Shown: positions 33,235 through 41,889 of the stretch, piece after piece
Layout of the letters: each line of letters begins with the position of its first letter
Numbering within the stretch: the first letter of the stretch is position 1
Assembly: GCA_017478965.1 (NCBI GenBank)
Contig: JAFVCV010000055.1
Location: 1 to 44,520 of the forward strand
From: Ruminococcus sp.
GTDB lineage: Bacteria > Bacillota > Clostridia > Oscillospirales > Ruminococcaceae
Direction of reading: 5' to 3'
DNA length: 44,520 bases
The notes under the pieces: model-generated
Database searches by the model: none
Told to the model about the DNA's origin: nothing
The model's input: the letters and a program-made list of their open reading frames with translations, nothing else
Translations under genes and position numbers: made by a program

Positions 33235-34599
33235 ATGAAAATACTGGTAGTAGGCGGCGGAGGACGTGAACACGCCATTATCTCGGCGCTGTCAAAGTCC
33301 CCCCTGGCTGAAAAGATATACTGCACCCCCGGCAACGGCGGCATAAGCGCCTGTGCTGAATGCTTTGACGTCGCCGCAACGGACATAGAGGGCGTAGTGG
33401 CCCTTGCTAAAAAGCTGGAAGCTGACCTGGTGGCAGTTGCACCGGACGACCCGCTGGTACTTGGCATGGTGGACGCTTTGCAGGCGGAGGGCTTTATGAC
33501 CTTCGGACCTAAAAAGTCCGCTGCGGTCATCGAAGGCTCCAAGGTGTTCTCGAAGGAGCTTATGAAAAAATACGGCATACCCACCGCAGGGTATGAGGTA
33601 TTCACTGACAGCGAGAGCGCCGTTAAGTATGTGAAGGAGCAGAACTCCTATCCGGCAGTCATAAAGGCTGACGGACTGGCTCTCGGCAAGGGAGTCATAT
33701 TAGCACAGAACGAGGAGGAGGCAGTTTCCGCTATCCATGAGATGATCGACGAACGCAAGTTCGGCGACAGCAGTGCGAGGATAGTGGTGGAGGAATATCT
33801 CACCGGTCCTGAGGTCTCTGTGCTGTCCTTCACCGACGGCAAGACCGTGGTGCCGATGATCTCTTCTATGGACCACAAGAGAGCCAACGACAACGATGAG
33901 GGCCTTAACACCGGAGGGATGGGAACTGTGTCCCCTAACCCTTACTATACTGAGGACATCGCAAAGGAATATATGGAGAAGATATTCCTCCCCACGATAA
34001 ATGCCATGAACGCAGAGGGACGCACCTTTGAGGGCTGCCTGTATTTCGGGCTGATGCTCACGCCTAAGGGGCCTAAGGTCATCGAGTATAACTGCCGTTT
34101 CGGGGACCCGGAGACTCAGGTGGTACTGCCGATGCTGAAGACTGACCTTGTTGAGATAATGAAGGCTATCTATGAGCACAGGCTCGGCGAGCTTGACGTT
34201 GAATGGGAGAACGGCAGCTGCGCCTGTGTGATAATGGCCAGCGGCGGATATCCCCTTTCCTACCCCAAGGACATCGAGATAAAAGGGCTTGACAGCAACG
34301 GCCAGATAGAGGGCGGCAGCGAGACTACGGTTTTCCACGCAGGCACAAAGCTCAGCGGCGGGAAGTTCCTGACCGCCGGCGGCAGGGTACTGGGCGTCAC
34401 AGCAAAGGGCCTGACCCTGAGAGGAGCCCTGGACAAGGCTTATGAGGGCGTGAAGAAGATAAGCTTTGAGGGCGCTCACTACCGCAGCGATATCGGCGCA
34501 AGAGCATTGAAGGCCCTTGACAGCGATCCGCTACACCTCGGATATAAAGACGACATGGAAGACTATATAGAGGAAAACGGCGTTTACCTCAGGCAGTGA
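33235..34599 (+). CDS. purD: Phosphoribosylamine-glycine ligase (GAR synthetase)
   Basis: 454 residues, slightly longer than the common 420-430. It joins glycine to phosphoribosylamine with ATP. Motifs: MKILVVGGGGREHAIISALS, TPGNGGIS, FGPKKSAAVIEGSKVFSKEL, PAVIKADGLALGKGVILA (ATP-grasp), HKRANDNDEGLNTGGMGTVS and EYNCRFGDPETQVVLP (metal Glu/Asn). Last gene of the operon, followed by a strong terminator. Confidence 0.97.
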   Translation: MKILVVGGGGREHAIISALSKSPLAEKIYCTPGNGGISACAECFDVAATDIEGVVALAKKLEADLVAVAPDDPLVLGMVDALQAEGFMTFGPKKSAAVIEGSKVFSKELMKKYGIPTAGYEVFTDSESAVKYVKEQNSYPAVIKADGLALGKGVILAQNEEEAVSAIHEMIDERKFGDSSARIVVEEYLTGPEVSVLSFTDGKTVVPMISSMDHKRANDNDEGLNTGGMGTVSPNPYYTEDIAKEYMEKIFLPTINAMNAEGRTFEGCLYFGLMLTPKGPKVIEYNCRFGDPETQVVLPMLKTDLVEIMKAIYEHRLGELDVEWENGSCACVIMASGGYPLSYPKDIEIKGLDSNGQIEGGSETTVFHAGTKLSGGKFLTAGGRVLGVTAKGLTLRGALDKAYEGVKKISFEGAHYRSDIGARALKALDSDPLHLGYKDDMEDYIEENGVYLRQ

Positions 34600-34619
34600 C
34601 AGGCAGAAAAACATACTGA

Positions 34620-34657
34620 CCGACCCGGAGCAAGGAATGTTCCGGGTCGTTTTTTTG
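34620..34657 (+). terminator. Terminator of the purine operon
   Basis: CGACCCGGA / TCCGGGTCG stem followed by seven T, 21 bases past the purD stop. Confidence 0.9.
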
Positions 34658-34668
34658 TACAGTTAAAC

Positions 34669-34702
34669 AAGAGCGCACCGACATCTCTGCCGGTGCGCTC
34701 TT
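34669..34702 (-). terminator. Terminator of the YhgE-like gene
   Basis: Perfect 12-base-pair stem AAGAGCGCACCG / CGGTGCGCTCTT. On the minus strand it is followed by TTGTTT. It faces the purine terminator, closing two convergent units. Confidence 0.8.
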
Positions 34703-34735
34703 ATTTCAATAGATCGGAGATCGGAAAAAGCTCAT

Positions 34736-37700
34736 TCAGTCGTCCTTCTCAGCTTTTACAGGAGAGATCTCATATATGAACTTTACCTCGCTTTCGGTGC
34801 CGTCAGCAACTCCGGAGAAGGTGTTGTATCCGGCGCTGAGATCGGAAAGTTCCTTGAGCCTGTCAACAAGGGGTCTCAGGTCGTCGTTATAAGCGCTGAG
34901 TATCTTGTCGATGCCCTCTTCCTTGAACTTCTTCATGCCGTCGTCAAGCTCCTTGCCGCCGTCAGCAAGCTTATCTATACCGTCAGTCAGCTCTGCTGTA
35001 CCGTCTTTAAGGGTGATGATGCCGGTGAACAGACTGCCGGTGCCGTCAGAGAGCTGTATAGCGCCCTGGGAGAGCGAAACGACTGCGCTGGATACTGTAG
35101 CGGTGCCGTTTTTGAGCTGCAAGCCCCCGTCATAAAGCTGACCTAAGCCGCCGTCAAGGGCAGCTGCGCCGGTCTTTACCTGGCCTATGCCGCCTCTCAG
35201 GGTGCCGAGACCTCCGTCCAGGGTCTGCGCACCGGTCTTTGCGGTGTCAAGGCCCGTGTAAAGTGCCTCTGCCCCGGCAGAAAGGTCCTCTGCCCCGGCA
35301 GCCAGGACTGCTGCGCCCTGCCAGATCGTGCCTGCGCCTGTATCCAGCTGCGAAACTGCCTCGTAGAACTCAGCGGTGCCGGCTTTCAGCTGCTTTCCGC
35401 CTGCACTGAGCTGACCAAGGCCCTCATCAAGGGCAGAAGCGCCCGTGCTCAGCTCTCCAAGGCCTGCCTGGAGATCCCCAAGGCCCTTATCAAGTGCAGC
35501 TGCGCCGTCATTAGCTCCGGTAAGGCCTGTTGAAAGCCCTGCGGTGCCGGTGGATAGCTTGCCTGCGCCATCGGCCAGCTTACTGCTGCCGTTCGACACG
35601 CTGTAAGCGCCGTCCGATACCTGTTTAGCACCAACAGAAAGAGTCTGTGCATTGCTGTAAAGGGTCTGAGCGCCGGTGGCCAGGGCCTTGCCGCCCTCGT
35701 CAAGCTGACCCAGCCCTGTATCAAGGGCCACAGCGCCGTTATAGGCAGCCGCTGCCCCTGCCTGGAGCTGTTCAAGTCCCCCGGCAAGTTCTGAGGACTG
35801 ACCGGACGCCTGGGCTGCACCGTTCCTCAGTCCGCCTGAGATGCTCTGCTGGGAAGAGATGGTCCCTTCAAGAGTAGCTATCATCTGCTGGATAGAGGGG
35901 TCGTCAGGATAAACGGAAGCCAGATTATAAAGGCCGCTCAGAACGCTCTGGTTATATGAAATAGTCGTATCAAGTGAATCTGCTGCGGTGTAGAGAGAAG
36001 AGGTCAGTGCATTGAGCTGCTCCGGGACCGTCTGCAGACCGGCAGCCAGACTGTCAATGCCGGTCTTTAAGCCCTCCAGACCTGTTACCAGCTCGGCGGA
36101 ACCTGCCTTGGAGGAGGTTATGCCTGCGGAAAGGGCAGCTGCGGAAGAACTGAGGGTCCCTGCGCCGTTGGAAAGGGCATAGGCGCCGTTGGAAACGTTG
36201 TAAGCACCGCCGCTGACGTTGTTTGCGCCCACAGCCAGCTGCTGTGAAGAGCCTGCCAGCTCTTTAGCGCCGCTGTCAAGGTCCTTTGCGCCCTTGTCGG
36301 CCGTATCAAGTCCATTGGAAAGCTTCTCAGCGCCGTCCTTTAACTTGTCTGCGCCGTCCTTTGCGGCAGCTGCGCCGTCTTTGAGGGCCTTGGAGCCTTC
36401 CTTAGCGCTGTCGATGCCATCAGAGAGCTTTCCGGCAGACTCGTCTATGGTCTTCGCACCCTCTTTGAGCTTATCTGCTCCCTCGGCCAGGGTCTTGCTG
36501 CCGTCGGAAAGCTCCTTTGCTCCGCCTGCCAGCTGCTTTGCGCCGTCGCTGACCTGCTTTGAGCCGTCCGCTGCGCTGACCAGTCCCTCGGCCAGAGCTG
36601 CTGCACCGTCTTTTAACTGTGCTGCGCCGCCATCGACCTGTCCTATGCCATCAGAAAGCTGTGAAGAGCCATCTTTTGCGGATCTTATGCCCTCGACCAG
36701 GGTCCCGGTGGAGCTGTCTAAGGTCGCAGTGCCCTCCTCAAGCTGTGATGCGCCGCTGGAAAGCTGCTTTGCGCCGTCGTCAAGCTGCTTTGAACCGTCA
36801 TAGAGCTTATCAACGCCCTCTTTAAGGTCCCCGGAGCCGTCCTGGAGCTTTTTGATGCCGTCATAAAGCTCACCTGTTCCGTCTGCAAGCTTGTCGGCAG
36901 CATCAGCAAGCTCATCAAGCTTAGATCTCAGCTCATCGAGGTCGATATCGTCACCGAAGTCGAACTCAGAGAATATGCTGCTGGTCCCGGCGGTGATGGA
37001 GGTCTTCAGCTCGAATTCCTTCACATCAGCGCTGAACTCGAAATACTCAGGTATCTCCACATCGTCCTTACCGTCAAGGCCAAGGCTGGTCTTCAGGCCC
37101 GGCAGTCCGTAGCCAAGGACCACTTCCCTGTCCCCGTCGGAAATAAGACGGCCGTTCGTGACCTCGATGTTAGTGAACTTTTCAGCGTCCAGCAGGATAC
37201 CGGTAGCCATCATGAAGGGAGTGTACATCTTGACCTTTTTGTCGCCTACGGTGACGTTCTGCTCTGACTTGTTGATGTACTCATACCTTACAGTGACCTT
37301 GCCGCTCTTACCGGCGATCTGCTCGGGAGTAACTGTTTTGCCGTCAAGTGTATAGGTGACTTTTATCTCAACCGGCAGTTCGGCGTCGCTGTAGCCCTTG
37401 TAATAAATATCGCTCCCACCCGCAGACCATGTCATGCCGGAGCCGCTCTTAGTGAAACCGTCGTCGGTCTTGACATTTTCGATATCGGTAAGTTCTGCCT
37501 TGTCGGGCAGTTCATCAAGGCCCTCGGGGTTAGTCAGGTGAGCGCTGACTATCTTTTTTGTCGCAACGCCGTTTGCGTCAGTCACAACGTAGACTGTCTC
37601 AGCCTTCTTGCGGCCACTACCCTTATCCTCTTTTTTTACAGCACTGTTTTTTGTACTCTTATCAGTCTCTGCGGCAGAAGTGCCGGTCTTTTCACTGTTT

Positions 37701-37795
37701 GACTTATCCTTTTCAGCAACAGCGTAAAGCCCTGTGGAGCCGGCGGATATAAGAACTGCCAGCAGTCCGGCCAAAAACCTTGAATACTTTTTCAT
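34736..37795 (-). CDS. YhgE/Pip-type heptad-repeat exported protein (1019 aa)
   Basis: 1019 residues: signal peptide (about 1-27), Ser/Lys-rich linker to 65, a globular domain (about 70-290) and then about 640 residues of 'L-x-x-G-a-x-x' heptads (for example LSDGIGQVDGGAAQLKDGAA), the Gly-containing repeats of YhgE/Pip proteins. A short break near 600-650 contains a helix with no repeats. There is no C-terminal membrane helix, unlike YhgE itself; it ends FIYEISPVKAEKDD. The repeats form a long rod outside the membrane. It lies downstream of the MMPL transporter, a common Firmicutes pairing, and may be its periplasmic-like adaptor. Partner role inferred. Confidence 0.85.
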   Translation of the reverse strand: MKKYSRFLAGLLAVLISAGSTGLYAVAEKDKSNSEKTGTSAAETDKSTKNSAVKKEDKGSGRKKAETVYVVTDANGVATKKIVSAHLTNPEGLDELPDKAELTDIENVKTDDGFTKSGSGMTWSAGGSDIYYKGYSDAELPVEIKVTYTLDGKTVTPEQIAGKSGKVTVRYEYINKSEQNVTVGDKKVKMYTPFMMATGILLDAEKFTNIEVTNGRLISDGDREVVLGYGLPGLKTSLGLDGKDDVEIPEYFEFSADVKEFELKTSITAGTSSIFSEFDFGDDIDLDELRSKLDELADAADKLADGTGELYDGIKKLQDGSGDLKEGVDKLYDGSKQLDDGAKQLSSGASQLEEGTATLDSSTGTLVEGIRSAKDGSSQLSDGIGQVDGGAAQLKDGAAALAEGLVSAADGSKQVSDGAKQLAGGAKELSDGSKTLAEGADKLKEGAKTIDESAGKLSDGIDSAKEGSKALKDGAAAAKDGADKLKDGAEKLSNGLDTADKGAKDLDSGAKELAGSSQQLAVGANNVSGGAYNVSNGAYALSNGAGTLSSSAAALSAGITSSKAGSAELVTGLEGLKTGIDSLAAGLQTVPEQLNALTSSLYTAADSLDTTISYNQSVLSGLYNLASVYPDDPSIQQMIATLEGTISSQQSISGGLRNGAAQASGQSSELAGGLEQLQAGAAAAYNGAVALDTGLGQLDEGGKALATGAQTLYSNAQTLSVGAKQVSDGAYSVSNGSSKLADGAGKLSTGTAGLSTGLTGANDGAAALDKGLGDLQAGLGELSTGASALDEGLGQLSAGGKQLKAGTAEFYEAVSQLDTGAGTIWQGAAVLAAGAEDLSAGAEALYTGLDTAKTGAQTLDGGLGTLRGGIGQVKTGAAALDGGLGQLYDGGLQLKNGTATVSSAVVSLSQGAIQLSDGTGSLFTGIITLKDGTAELTDGIDKLADGGKELDDGMKKFKEEGIDKILSAYNDDLRPLVDRLKELSDLSAGYNTFSGVADGTESEVKFIYEISPVKAEKDD

Positions 37796-37871
37796 GTTGA
37801 AGAACTCCTCTCAATGATGTTTTTCCGATCTATCAGATATAAAAATATAAATTATCTCCGTTTTTGCCTGC

Positions 37872-39980
37872 CTATTCAAAGGTCGGTACCTTAACGCCCT
37901 TTTCCCTGCTGCCCCTGAGCTTTCTCATGTCAAGGGTGGTGGCGATTATTACCTTATCGAACAGCATCAGCATGGAAGGCAGCACAGTGTTGACAACGAC
38001 CATGCTTATGAGCGCACCTCTCGAAAGAAGCGTACACAGCTGAGAGATCATATCGACGCTTGAATAAATGCCTACGCCGAAGGTCGCTGCGAAAAAGCCC
38101 AGGGCGCTGACCATGATGGACTTGATGGAGGTCGAAAGCGCAACGGTGACAGCCTCCTTCTTATCCTGTCCCCCAAGGCGCTCGGCCTTGTATCTGGTGG
38201 TCATCAGTATAGCATAGTCTACTGTAGCGCCAAGCTGGATAGTGCCTATAACGACTGATGCAATAAAGGGTATGACAGTATGGGTGTAGCATGGTATGCC
38301 CATATTGATGAACACAGCAAACTCGATGACTGCCACAAGTATTATAGGCAGCGTCACTGACTTCAAGGCCACAAGGATTATCACGAACACGAAGGCGATA
38401 GAAACGAAGTTGACTACCTGGAAGTCCCTGTTGGTGATCTCTATAAGGTCCTTTGTCGCAGCGCTCTCGCCTATGAGCATACCGTTTTCATCGTAGCTTT
38501 TGAGTATCTGCGTGAGCTTATCTATCTGGTCGTTGACCTCCTCAGAGGCCACCTTGTAATCAGAGCCTACCAGCATCATCTGCCACTGGTCGCCTTTGAG
38601 TATCTTCGTGATGCTGTCAGGGACCACCTCACGGGGTATGGAGGAACCTATGAGAGTATCAAAGGCCATAGTCATGCTGACTCCGTCCACCTCTCCCATT
38701 TCCTTCATCATCATGTTGACCTTTTTCTGCTCCATATCAGAGCGGCACATTACGATGTGGGTCGAGGATATGTTGAACTCCTCCTCCAGCTTCGACGCAG
38801 CCATAACGCTGTTAAGGTCTTTGGGAAGAGTGTCGGTCAGATTGTAGTACACATCGGTATGAGTCTCGCCGTAGACCGCAGGAATGAGCACCACAAGGAA
38901 AAGTACCATGAAAACGCCGTGGTGGTCAACTATCCATTTGGACAGCCTGTCGAATGAGGGTACCAGGTCCTTATGTGAGGTCTTCTCCAGGGGCTTGTCG
39001 AAAATAAGTATCATAGCCGGCAGCACAGTTATGCAGCAGACTACGCCTAAGATAACGCCTTTGGCCATAACGATGCCAAGGTCCAGACCAAGAGTAAAGG
39101 TCATAAAACAAAGGGCAAGGAACCCGGCAACTGTAGTGATCGAACTGGAAACTACCGAGGTAAAGGTCTTGCCGACTGCAATGGCCATGGCCTCCCTGTT
39201 GTCCTCAGGATGCAGCTGCTTCTGCTCCTTGTAGCTGTGCCAGAGGAATATGGAATAGTCCATCGTCACCGCAAGCTGGAGCACTGCTGCCAGGGCCTGG
39301 GTTATAAAGCTTATCTCGCCCTGTATGAAATTGGTGCCAAGGTTGTAAACTATGGCCATTCCCACGCTCACCATAAAGAACACAGGCACCAGAAAGCTGT
39401 CCATGGTAAAAGCAAGTATGATGACCAGCAGGATAACAGCGATGATGACATACACCGTCATCTCTTTCATAGTCAGGTCCTTGATGTCCTCGACCACTGC
39501 GGTCATTCCGCTGATAAAGCACTGCTCGCCTGCCAGCTTTCTCATGGTCACTACGGCCTCCAGGCTCTCGTCCGCCGAGGTCGCCCTGTCAAAAAATACC
39601 GCAAGCATGGTGGAATCATCAGAATTGAAAAAGCTGTAGATATCCTCAGGAAGTACCTCCTTAGGCAGCGATATATCAGCTATGCTGTCATACCACAGCA
39701 CGTCGCTGACAGCATCGACCTTCTCGAATTCCTTTTTCAGCTTTGCTACGTCCTTATCCTCCATGCCATCCACTACCACAAAGGCAAAACCGCCCTTGCC
39801 GAACTCGTCCAGCATTATGTCCTGTCCCTTCATGGTATCTATCTCACCGGGAAGATATGAAAGGATATCGTAGTTTATACGGGTATTGATAAACCCTATC
39901 CCTGCGGGTATGAGCAGCAGGAAGGATAGTATAAGTATCGGTATCCTGAGCTTTACCACCGCTCTGCCAAATTTGTCCAT
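37872..39980 (-). CDS. MMPL/RND-family membrane transporter
   Basis: 702 residues from ATG 39980 (GGGAGAT upstream; ATG 39995 adds five residues). RND-type architecture in two halves: TM1 at about 12-32, extracellular loop with NYDILSYLPGE, a five-helix block at about 170-320, then a second loop (about 365-510) with LTDTLPKDLNSVM, and a final block to about 690. VTMDYSIFLWHSYKEQ and GATVDYAILMTTRYK carry the conserved MMPL 'D-Y' pair in TM4 and TM10 that relays protons. It probably exports a lipid or drug. Controlled by the TetR regulator next door through operators in the shared promoter region. Confidence 0.92.
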   Translation of the reverse strand: MDKFGRAVVKLRIPILILSFLLLIPAGIGFINTRINYDILSYLPGEIDTMKGQDIMLDEFGKGGFAFVVVDGMEDKDVAKLKKEFEKVDAVSDVLWYDSIADISLPKEVLPEDIYSFFNSDDSTMLAVFFDRATSADESLEAVVTMRKLAGEQCFISGMTAVVEDIKDLTMKEMTVYVIIAVILLVIILAFTMDSFLVPVFFMVSVGMAIVYNLGTNFIQGEISFITQALAAVLQLAVTMDYSIFLWHSYKEQKQLHPEDNREAMAIAVGKTFTSVVSSSITTVAGFLALCFMTFTLGLDLGIVMAKGVILGVVCCITVLPAMILIFDKPLEKTSHKDLVPSFDRLSKWIVDHHGVFMVLFLVVLIPAVYGETHTDVYYNLTDTLPKDLNSVMAASKLEEEFNISSTHIVMCRSDMEQKKVNMMMKEMGEVDGVSMTMAFDTLIGSSIPREVVPDSITKILKGDQWQMMLVGSDYKVASEEVNDQIDKLTQILKSYDENGMLIGESAATKDLIEITNRDFQVVNFVSIAFVFVIILVALKSVTLPIILVAVIEFAVFINMGIPCYTHTVIPFIASVVIGTIQLGATVDYAILMTTRYKAERLGGQDKKEAVTVALSTSIKSIMVSALGFFAATFGVGIYSSVDMISQLCTLLSRGALISMVVVNTVLPSMLMLFDKVIIATTLDMRKLRGSREKGVKVPTFE

Positions 39981-40031
39981 ATGTCCATCTCCCATTTATT
40001 ATTGCGGGCTTAATAAAAGCAGTCCCGCAAA

Positions 40032-40044
40032 TGACCTGAGGTCA
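40032..40044. promoter_or_regulatory. TetR operator site 1
   Basis: TGACC-TGA-GGTCA, a perfect palindrome extended by AAA / TTT to 19 bases (40029-40047). It lies downstream of the transporter promoter start, where a bound repressor would block elongation. Confidence 0.75.
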
Positions 40045-40061
40045 TTTTTCTGACTGTTTAC

Positions 40062-40090
40062 AGTATAGCACAAAACTGACCGAAGGTCAA
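40062..40090 (-). promoter_or_regulatory. Promoter of the transporter operon
   Basis: Minus strand TTGACC (40085-40090), 17-base spacer, TATACT (40062-40067). The -35 is part of operator site 2, so repressor and RNA polymerase would compete. Confidence 0.75.
40077..40089. promoter_or_regulatory. TetR operator site 2
   Basis: TGACC-GAA-GGTCA, overlapping the -35 of the transporter promoter. Confidence 0.8.
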
Positions 40091-40098
40091 TAGAAAAA

Positions 40099-40111
40099 TG
40101 ACCCACGGTCA
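40099..40111. promoter_or_regulatory. TetR operator site 3
   Basis: TGACC-CAC-GGTCA. Its centre lies 22 bases (about two helical turns) from that of site 2, allowing cooperative binding on one face. Confidence 0.75.
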
Positions 40112-40134
40112 GATTTTTGTAGCACTGCACAAAA

Positions 40135-40147
40135 TGACCGCTAGTCA
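40135..40147. promoter_or_regulatory. TetR operator site 4 (one mismatch)
   Basis: TGACC-GCT-AGTCA, with AAA / TTT flanks like site 1. It lies 27 bases upstream of the -35 of the TetR gene's own promoter. Confidence 0.65.
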
Positions 40148-40174
40148 TTTATTCTATCTGTTAAAAATGTCCTA

Positions 40175-40203
40175 TTGACAATTTCTTCAAATGCAGATAT
40201 AAT
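40175..40203 (+). promoter_or_regulatory. Consensus promoter of the TetR gene
   Basis: TTGACA (40175-40180), 17-base spacer, TATAAT (40198-40203): an exact consensus promoter, not overlapped by an operator core, so the regulator should be made constitutively. Confidence 0.85.
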
Positions 40204-40263
40204 TGAATAAGGAAAGTTAATTTGGGGAAACAAGTGTTTTCCCGCCGAAAAAGGAGAAGTAAT

Positions 40264-40869
40264 ATGGGCAAGCTGGATATCAATAAAAAAGCCAAGGAAG
40301 ACTCTCTTCTCGCTACTGCCTATCGGCTCTTCACCACAAAGGGAGTCAGCAAGACCTCTGTCTCGGATATCACCGGGGACGCCGGCGTGGCTAAGGGGAC
40401 CTTTTATCTGTATTTCAAAGATAAGTACGATCTGAAGAACCGTCTGGTGGCCCACCGCTCGTCCATACTTTTCAAGAACGCCCTGAACGATCTGGAAAAG
40501 AACGGCAAGGAATTGACATATAACGAAAAGATAATCTTCGTCACCGATAATATACTGACCCAGCTTGAGAGCAACAAGGCGCTGCTGACCTTTATCTCAA
40601 AAAATCTCAGCTGGGGGGTGTTCAAGTCGGCCATAACTTCTCCCCCCAGGGGCGACGATGTGGATTTCAAGAGCATTTATGAGGCGCTCATCTCAGACGC
40701 ACCGGGAAATCTGGAGGAACCGGAAATCATGCTGTTCATGATAGTTGAGCTGGTAAGCTCCACCTGCTATTCTGCCATTCTCTATGAGGAACCGGCTCCC
40801 CTGTCAAAGCTGAAGCCTCACCTATACCGCTGTGTCAATGATATGATAAACAGTCACATAAAAAAATAG
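40264..40869 (+). CDS. TetR-family transcriptional regulator
   Basis: 201 residues from ATG 40264 (AAAGGAGAAG upstream; an in-frame start at 40222 lies too close to the predicted transcription start). The first 60 residues are the TetR helix-turn-helix: LLATAYRLFTTKGVSKTSVS, DITGDAGVAKGTFYLYFKDK, DLKNRLVAHR. The rest is a helical ligand domain of the AcrR-like type with ELVSSTCYSAILYEE near the end. It is divergent from the MMPL transporter, and four operator palindromes lie between them, so it is very probably the repressor. Many arginines are CGN, unlike the purine genes. Confidence 0.92.
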   Translation: MGKLDINKKAKEDSLLATAYRLFTTKGVSKTSVSDITGDAGVAKGTFYLYFKDKYDLKNRLVAHRSSILFKNALNDLEKNGKELTYNEKIIFVTDNILTQLESNKALLTFISKNLSWGVFKSAITSPPRGDDVDFKSIYEALISDAPGNLEEPEIMLFMIVELVSSTCYSAILYEEPAPLSKLKPHLYRCVNDMINSHIKK

Positions 40870-40931
40870 GGCGCTGTCATGACCTGGCCATAAGAGTCAT
40901 GAGCAATGCCTATACAGTCCGACGCATACAA

Positions 40932-40968
40932 AAAAGCTGCACTCCGCACTCAGCGGAGAGCAGCTTTT
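40932..40968. terminator. Bidirectional terminator
   Basis: AAAAGCTGC-A-CTCCGC / GCGGAG-A-GCAGCTTTT, a long near-perfect stem with T runs on both strands, between the convergent TetR and SHOCT genes. Confidence 0.85.
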
Positions 40969-40985
40969 GTTTATTTCTGGCAATG

Positions 40986-41636
40986 TCACATCCTGCTTAA
41001 AAGCTCACGGCGCTTTTGCTCGAATTCCTCCTGGCTGATAAGGCCTTTGTCCATCAAAGCTTTCAGCTCGCCGATCTTGTCAGCCTCGGACAGAGTGGGA
41101 GACTGGCTCTTACCCTCTGAGGCCTTGTCCTTTTCTATGAGCGTCAGGGCCTTTTGAACAAATTCGTCCGCATTCTGCACCCAGGCAAACTTGATGATCC
41201 CCCTTGTTGAGCGCACAGATACAGTCTTGCCGCCCCTGAGCCTGTCAAAAAAAGTCTCAGATACCATAATGTTGTCTATCTTGTCTAAGGGCAGTTTCAG
41301 CTGTGCTGTTGTGAACGTTTTTTTCAGTTGACCGTCAATGCTCCCTTCACAGAGCTTTAGTGAACACTGCTTGCTCAGCCTGCTGTTAAGAAAGAGCTTT
41401 ATGGGGAAAGATATAAGTACCACAGTTATGACCCAGGCCCAGATCGAAATGCCATCCAGCCGATAGTATCCAGGGTATACCTCAATAAAAAACAGCCTCA
41501 GAGTCAGCCCCTTATAGGTAGTTTTAGGTATGGCACCGATCACGAATACGATCAGTATGACCGCCGCAAGGACCTTGGCTAAAGGTGAGGCCTTGGACCT
41601 GATATCGGCGGTGCAGACAGTTTTTTTCTCTTCCAT
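40986..41636 (-). CDS. PH-like / SHOCT-domain membrane protein
   Basis: 216 residues from ATG 41636 (AGGAGG upstream; the longer frame to 41693 is less likely). Two transmembrane helices (about 20-40 and 60-80), then a PH-like strand domain (CSLKLCEGSIDGQL, LPLDKIDNIMVSETFFDRLR, GKTVSVRSTRGIIKFAWVQN) and a C-terminal SHOCT motif (IGELKALMDKGLISQEEFEQ KRRELL). SHOCT modules are short helical oligomerisation tags often at the ends of stress or membrane proteins. Its promoter holds a Xre-type operator, so the divergent Xre regulator probably represses it. Function unknown. Confidence 0.8.
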   Translation of the reverse strand: MEEKKTVCTADIRSKASPLAKVLAAVILIVFVIGAIPKTTYKGLTLRLFFIEVYPGYYRLDGISIWAWVITVVLISFPIKLFLNSRLSKQCSLKLCEGSIDGQLKKTFTTAQLKLPLDKIDNIMVSETFFDRLRGGKTVSVRSTRGIIKFAWVQNADEFVQKALTLIEKDKASEGKSQSPTLSEADKIGELKALMDKGLISQEEFEQKRRELLSRM

Positions 41637-41709
41637 GATAACCTCCTTGACAAATATACCTGCACTGTCAAAAAAACCCTGGGGAATATTCATGACAGCA
41701 CAGACAAAT

Positions 41710-41726
41710 TACCACAAACGTGGTTA
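41710..41726. promoter_or_regulatory. Xre operator-like site 1
   Basis: TACCACAAACGTGGTTA. Read on the minus strand (TAACCACGTTTGTGGTA) it aligns with sites 2 and 3. It lies between the -10 and the start of the SHOCT gene. Confidence 0.55.
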
Positions 41727-41736
41727 TTATATAATT

Positions 41737-41765
41737 ATAATACCATATTTGTGATAGTTTGTCAA
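41737..41765 (-). promoter_or_regulatory. Promoter of the SHOCT gene
   Basis: Minus strand TTGACA (41760-41765), 17-base spacer, TATTAT (41737-41742). Operator-like site 2 occupies the spacer. Confidence 0.75.
41740..41757. promoter_or_regulatory. Xre operator-like site 2
   Basis: ATACCATATTTGTGATAG, the weakest of three copies sharing ATACC-N2-ATTTGTGGTAT. It lies within the SHOCT promoter spacer. Confidence 0.55.
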
Positions 41766-41770
41766 GTGTT

Positions 41771-41788
41771 ATACCTCATTTGTGGTAT
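41771..41788. promoter_or_regulatory. Xre operator-like site 3
   Basis: ATACCTCATTTGTGGTAT, with 5-base outer arms ATACC / GGTAT. It lies upstream of the likely -10 TATGAT (41786-41791) of the Xre gene, so the regulator may control itself as well. Confidence 0.6.
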
Positions 41789-41889
41789 GATTTTATAGTA
41801 AACCAAAGCCGGTGAATACAATCGGGCTAAGATCACTTAGGCAAAGCCTTTTCGGTTTATCTGAGATAACACAAACAGGAGGGAAAACC

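Noticed and set aside
32401-33273. Long Leu/Val-rich antisense frame opposite lipoprotein B
   Set aside because: It mirrors the Glu/Ser/Ala codons of the acidic linker; it has no start context and the sense gene has a lipobox and good ribosome site.
34800-36900. Dense short DNA repeats that could be mistaken for a CRISPR or satellite array
   Set aside because: The periodicity is 21 bases or multiples and follows the protein heptads; there are no constant repeats with unique spacers.
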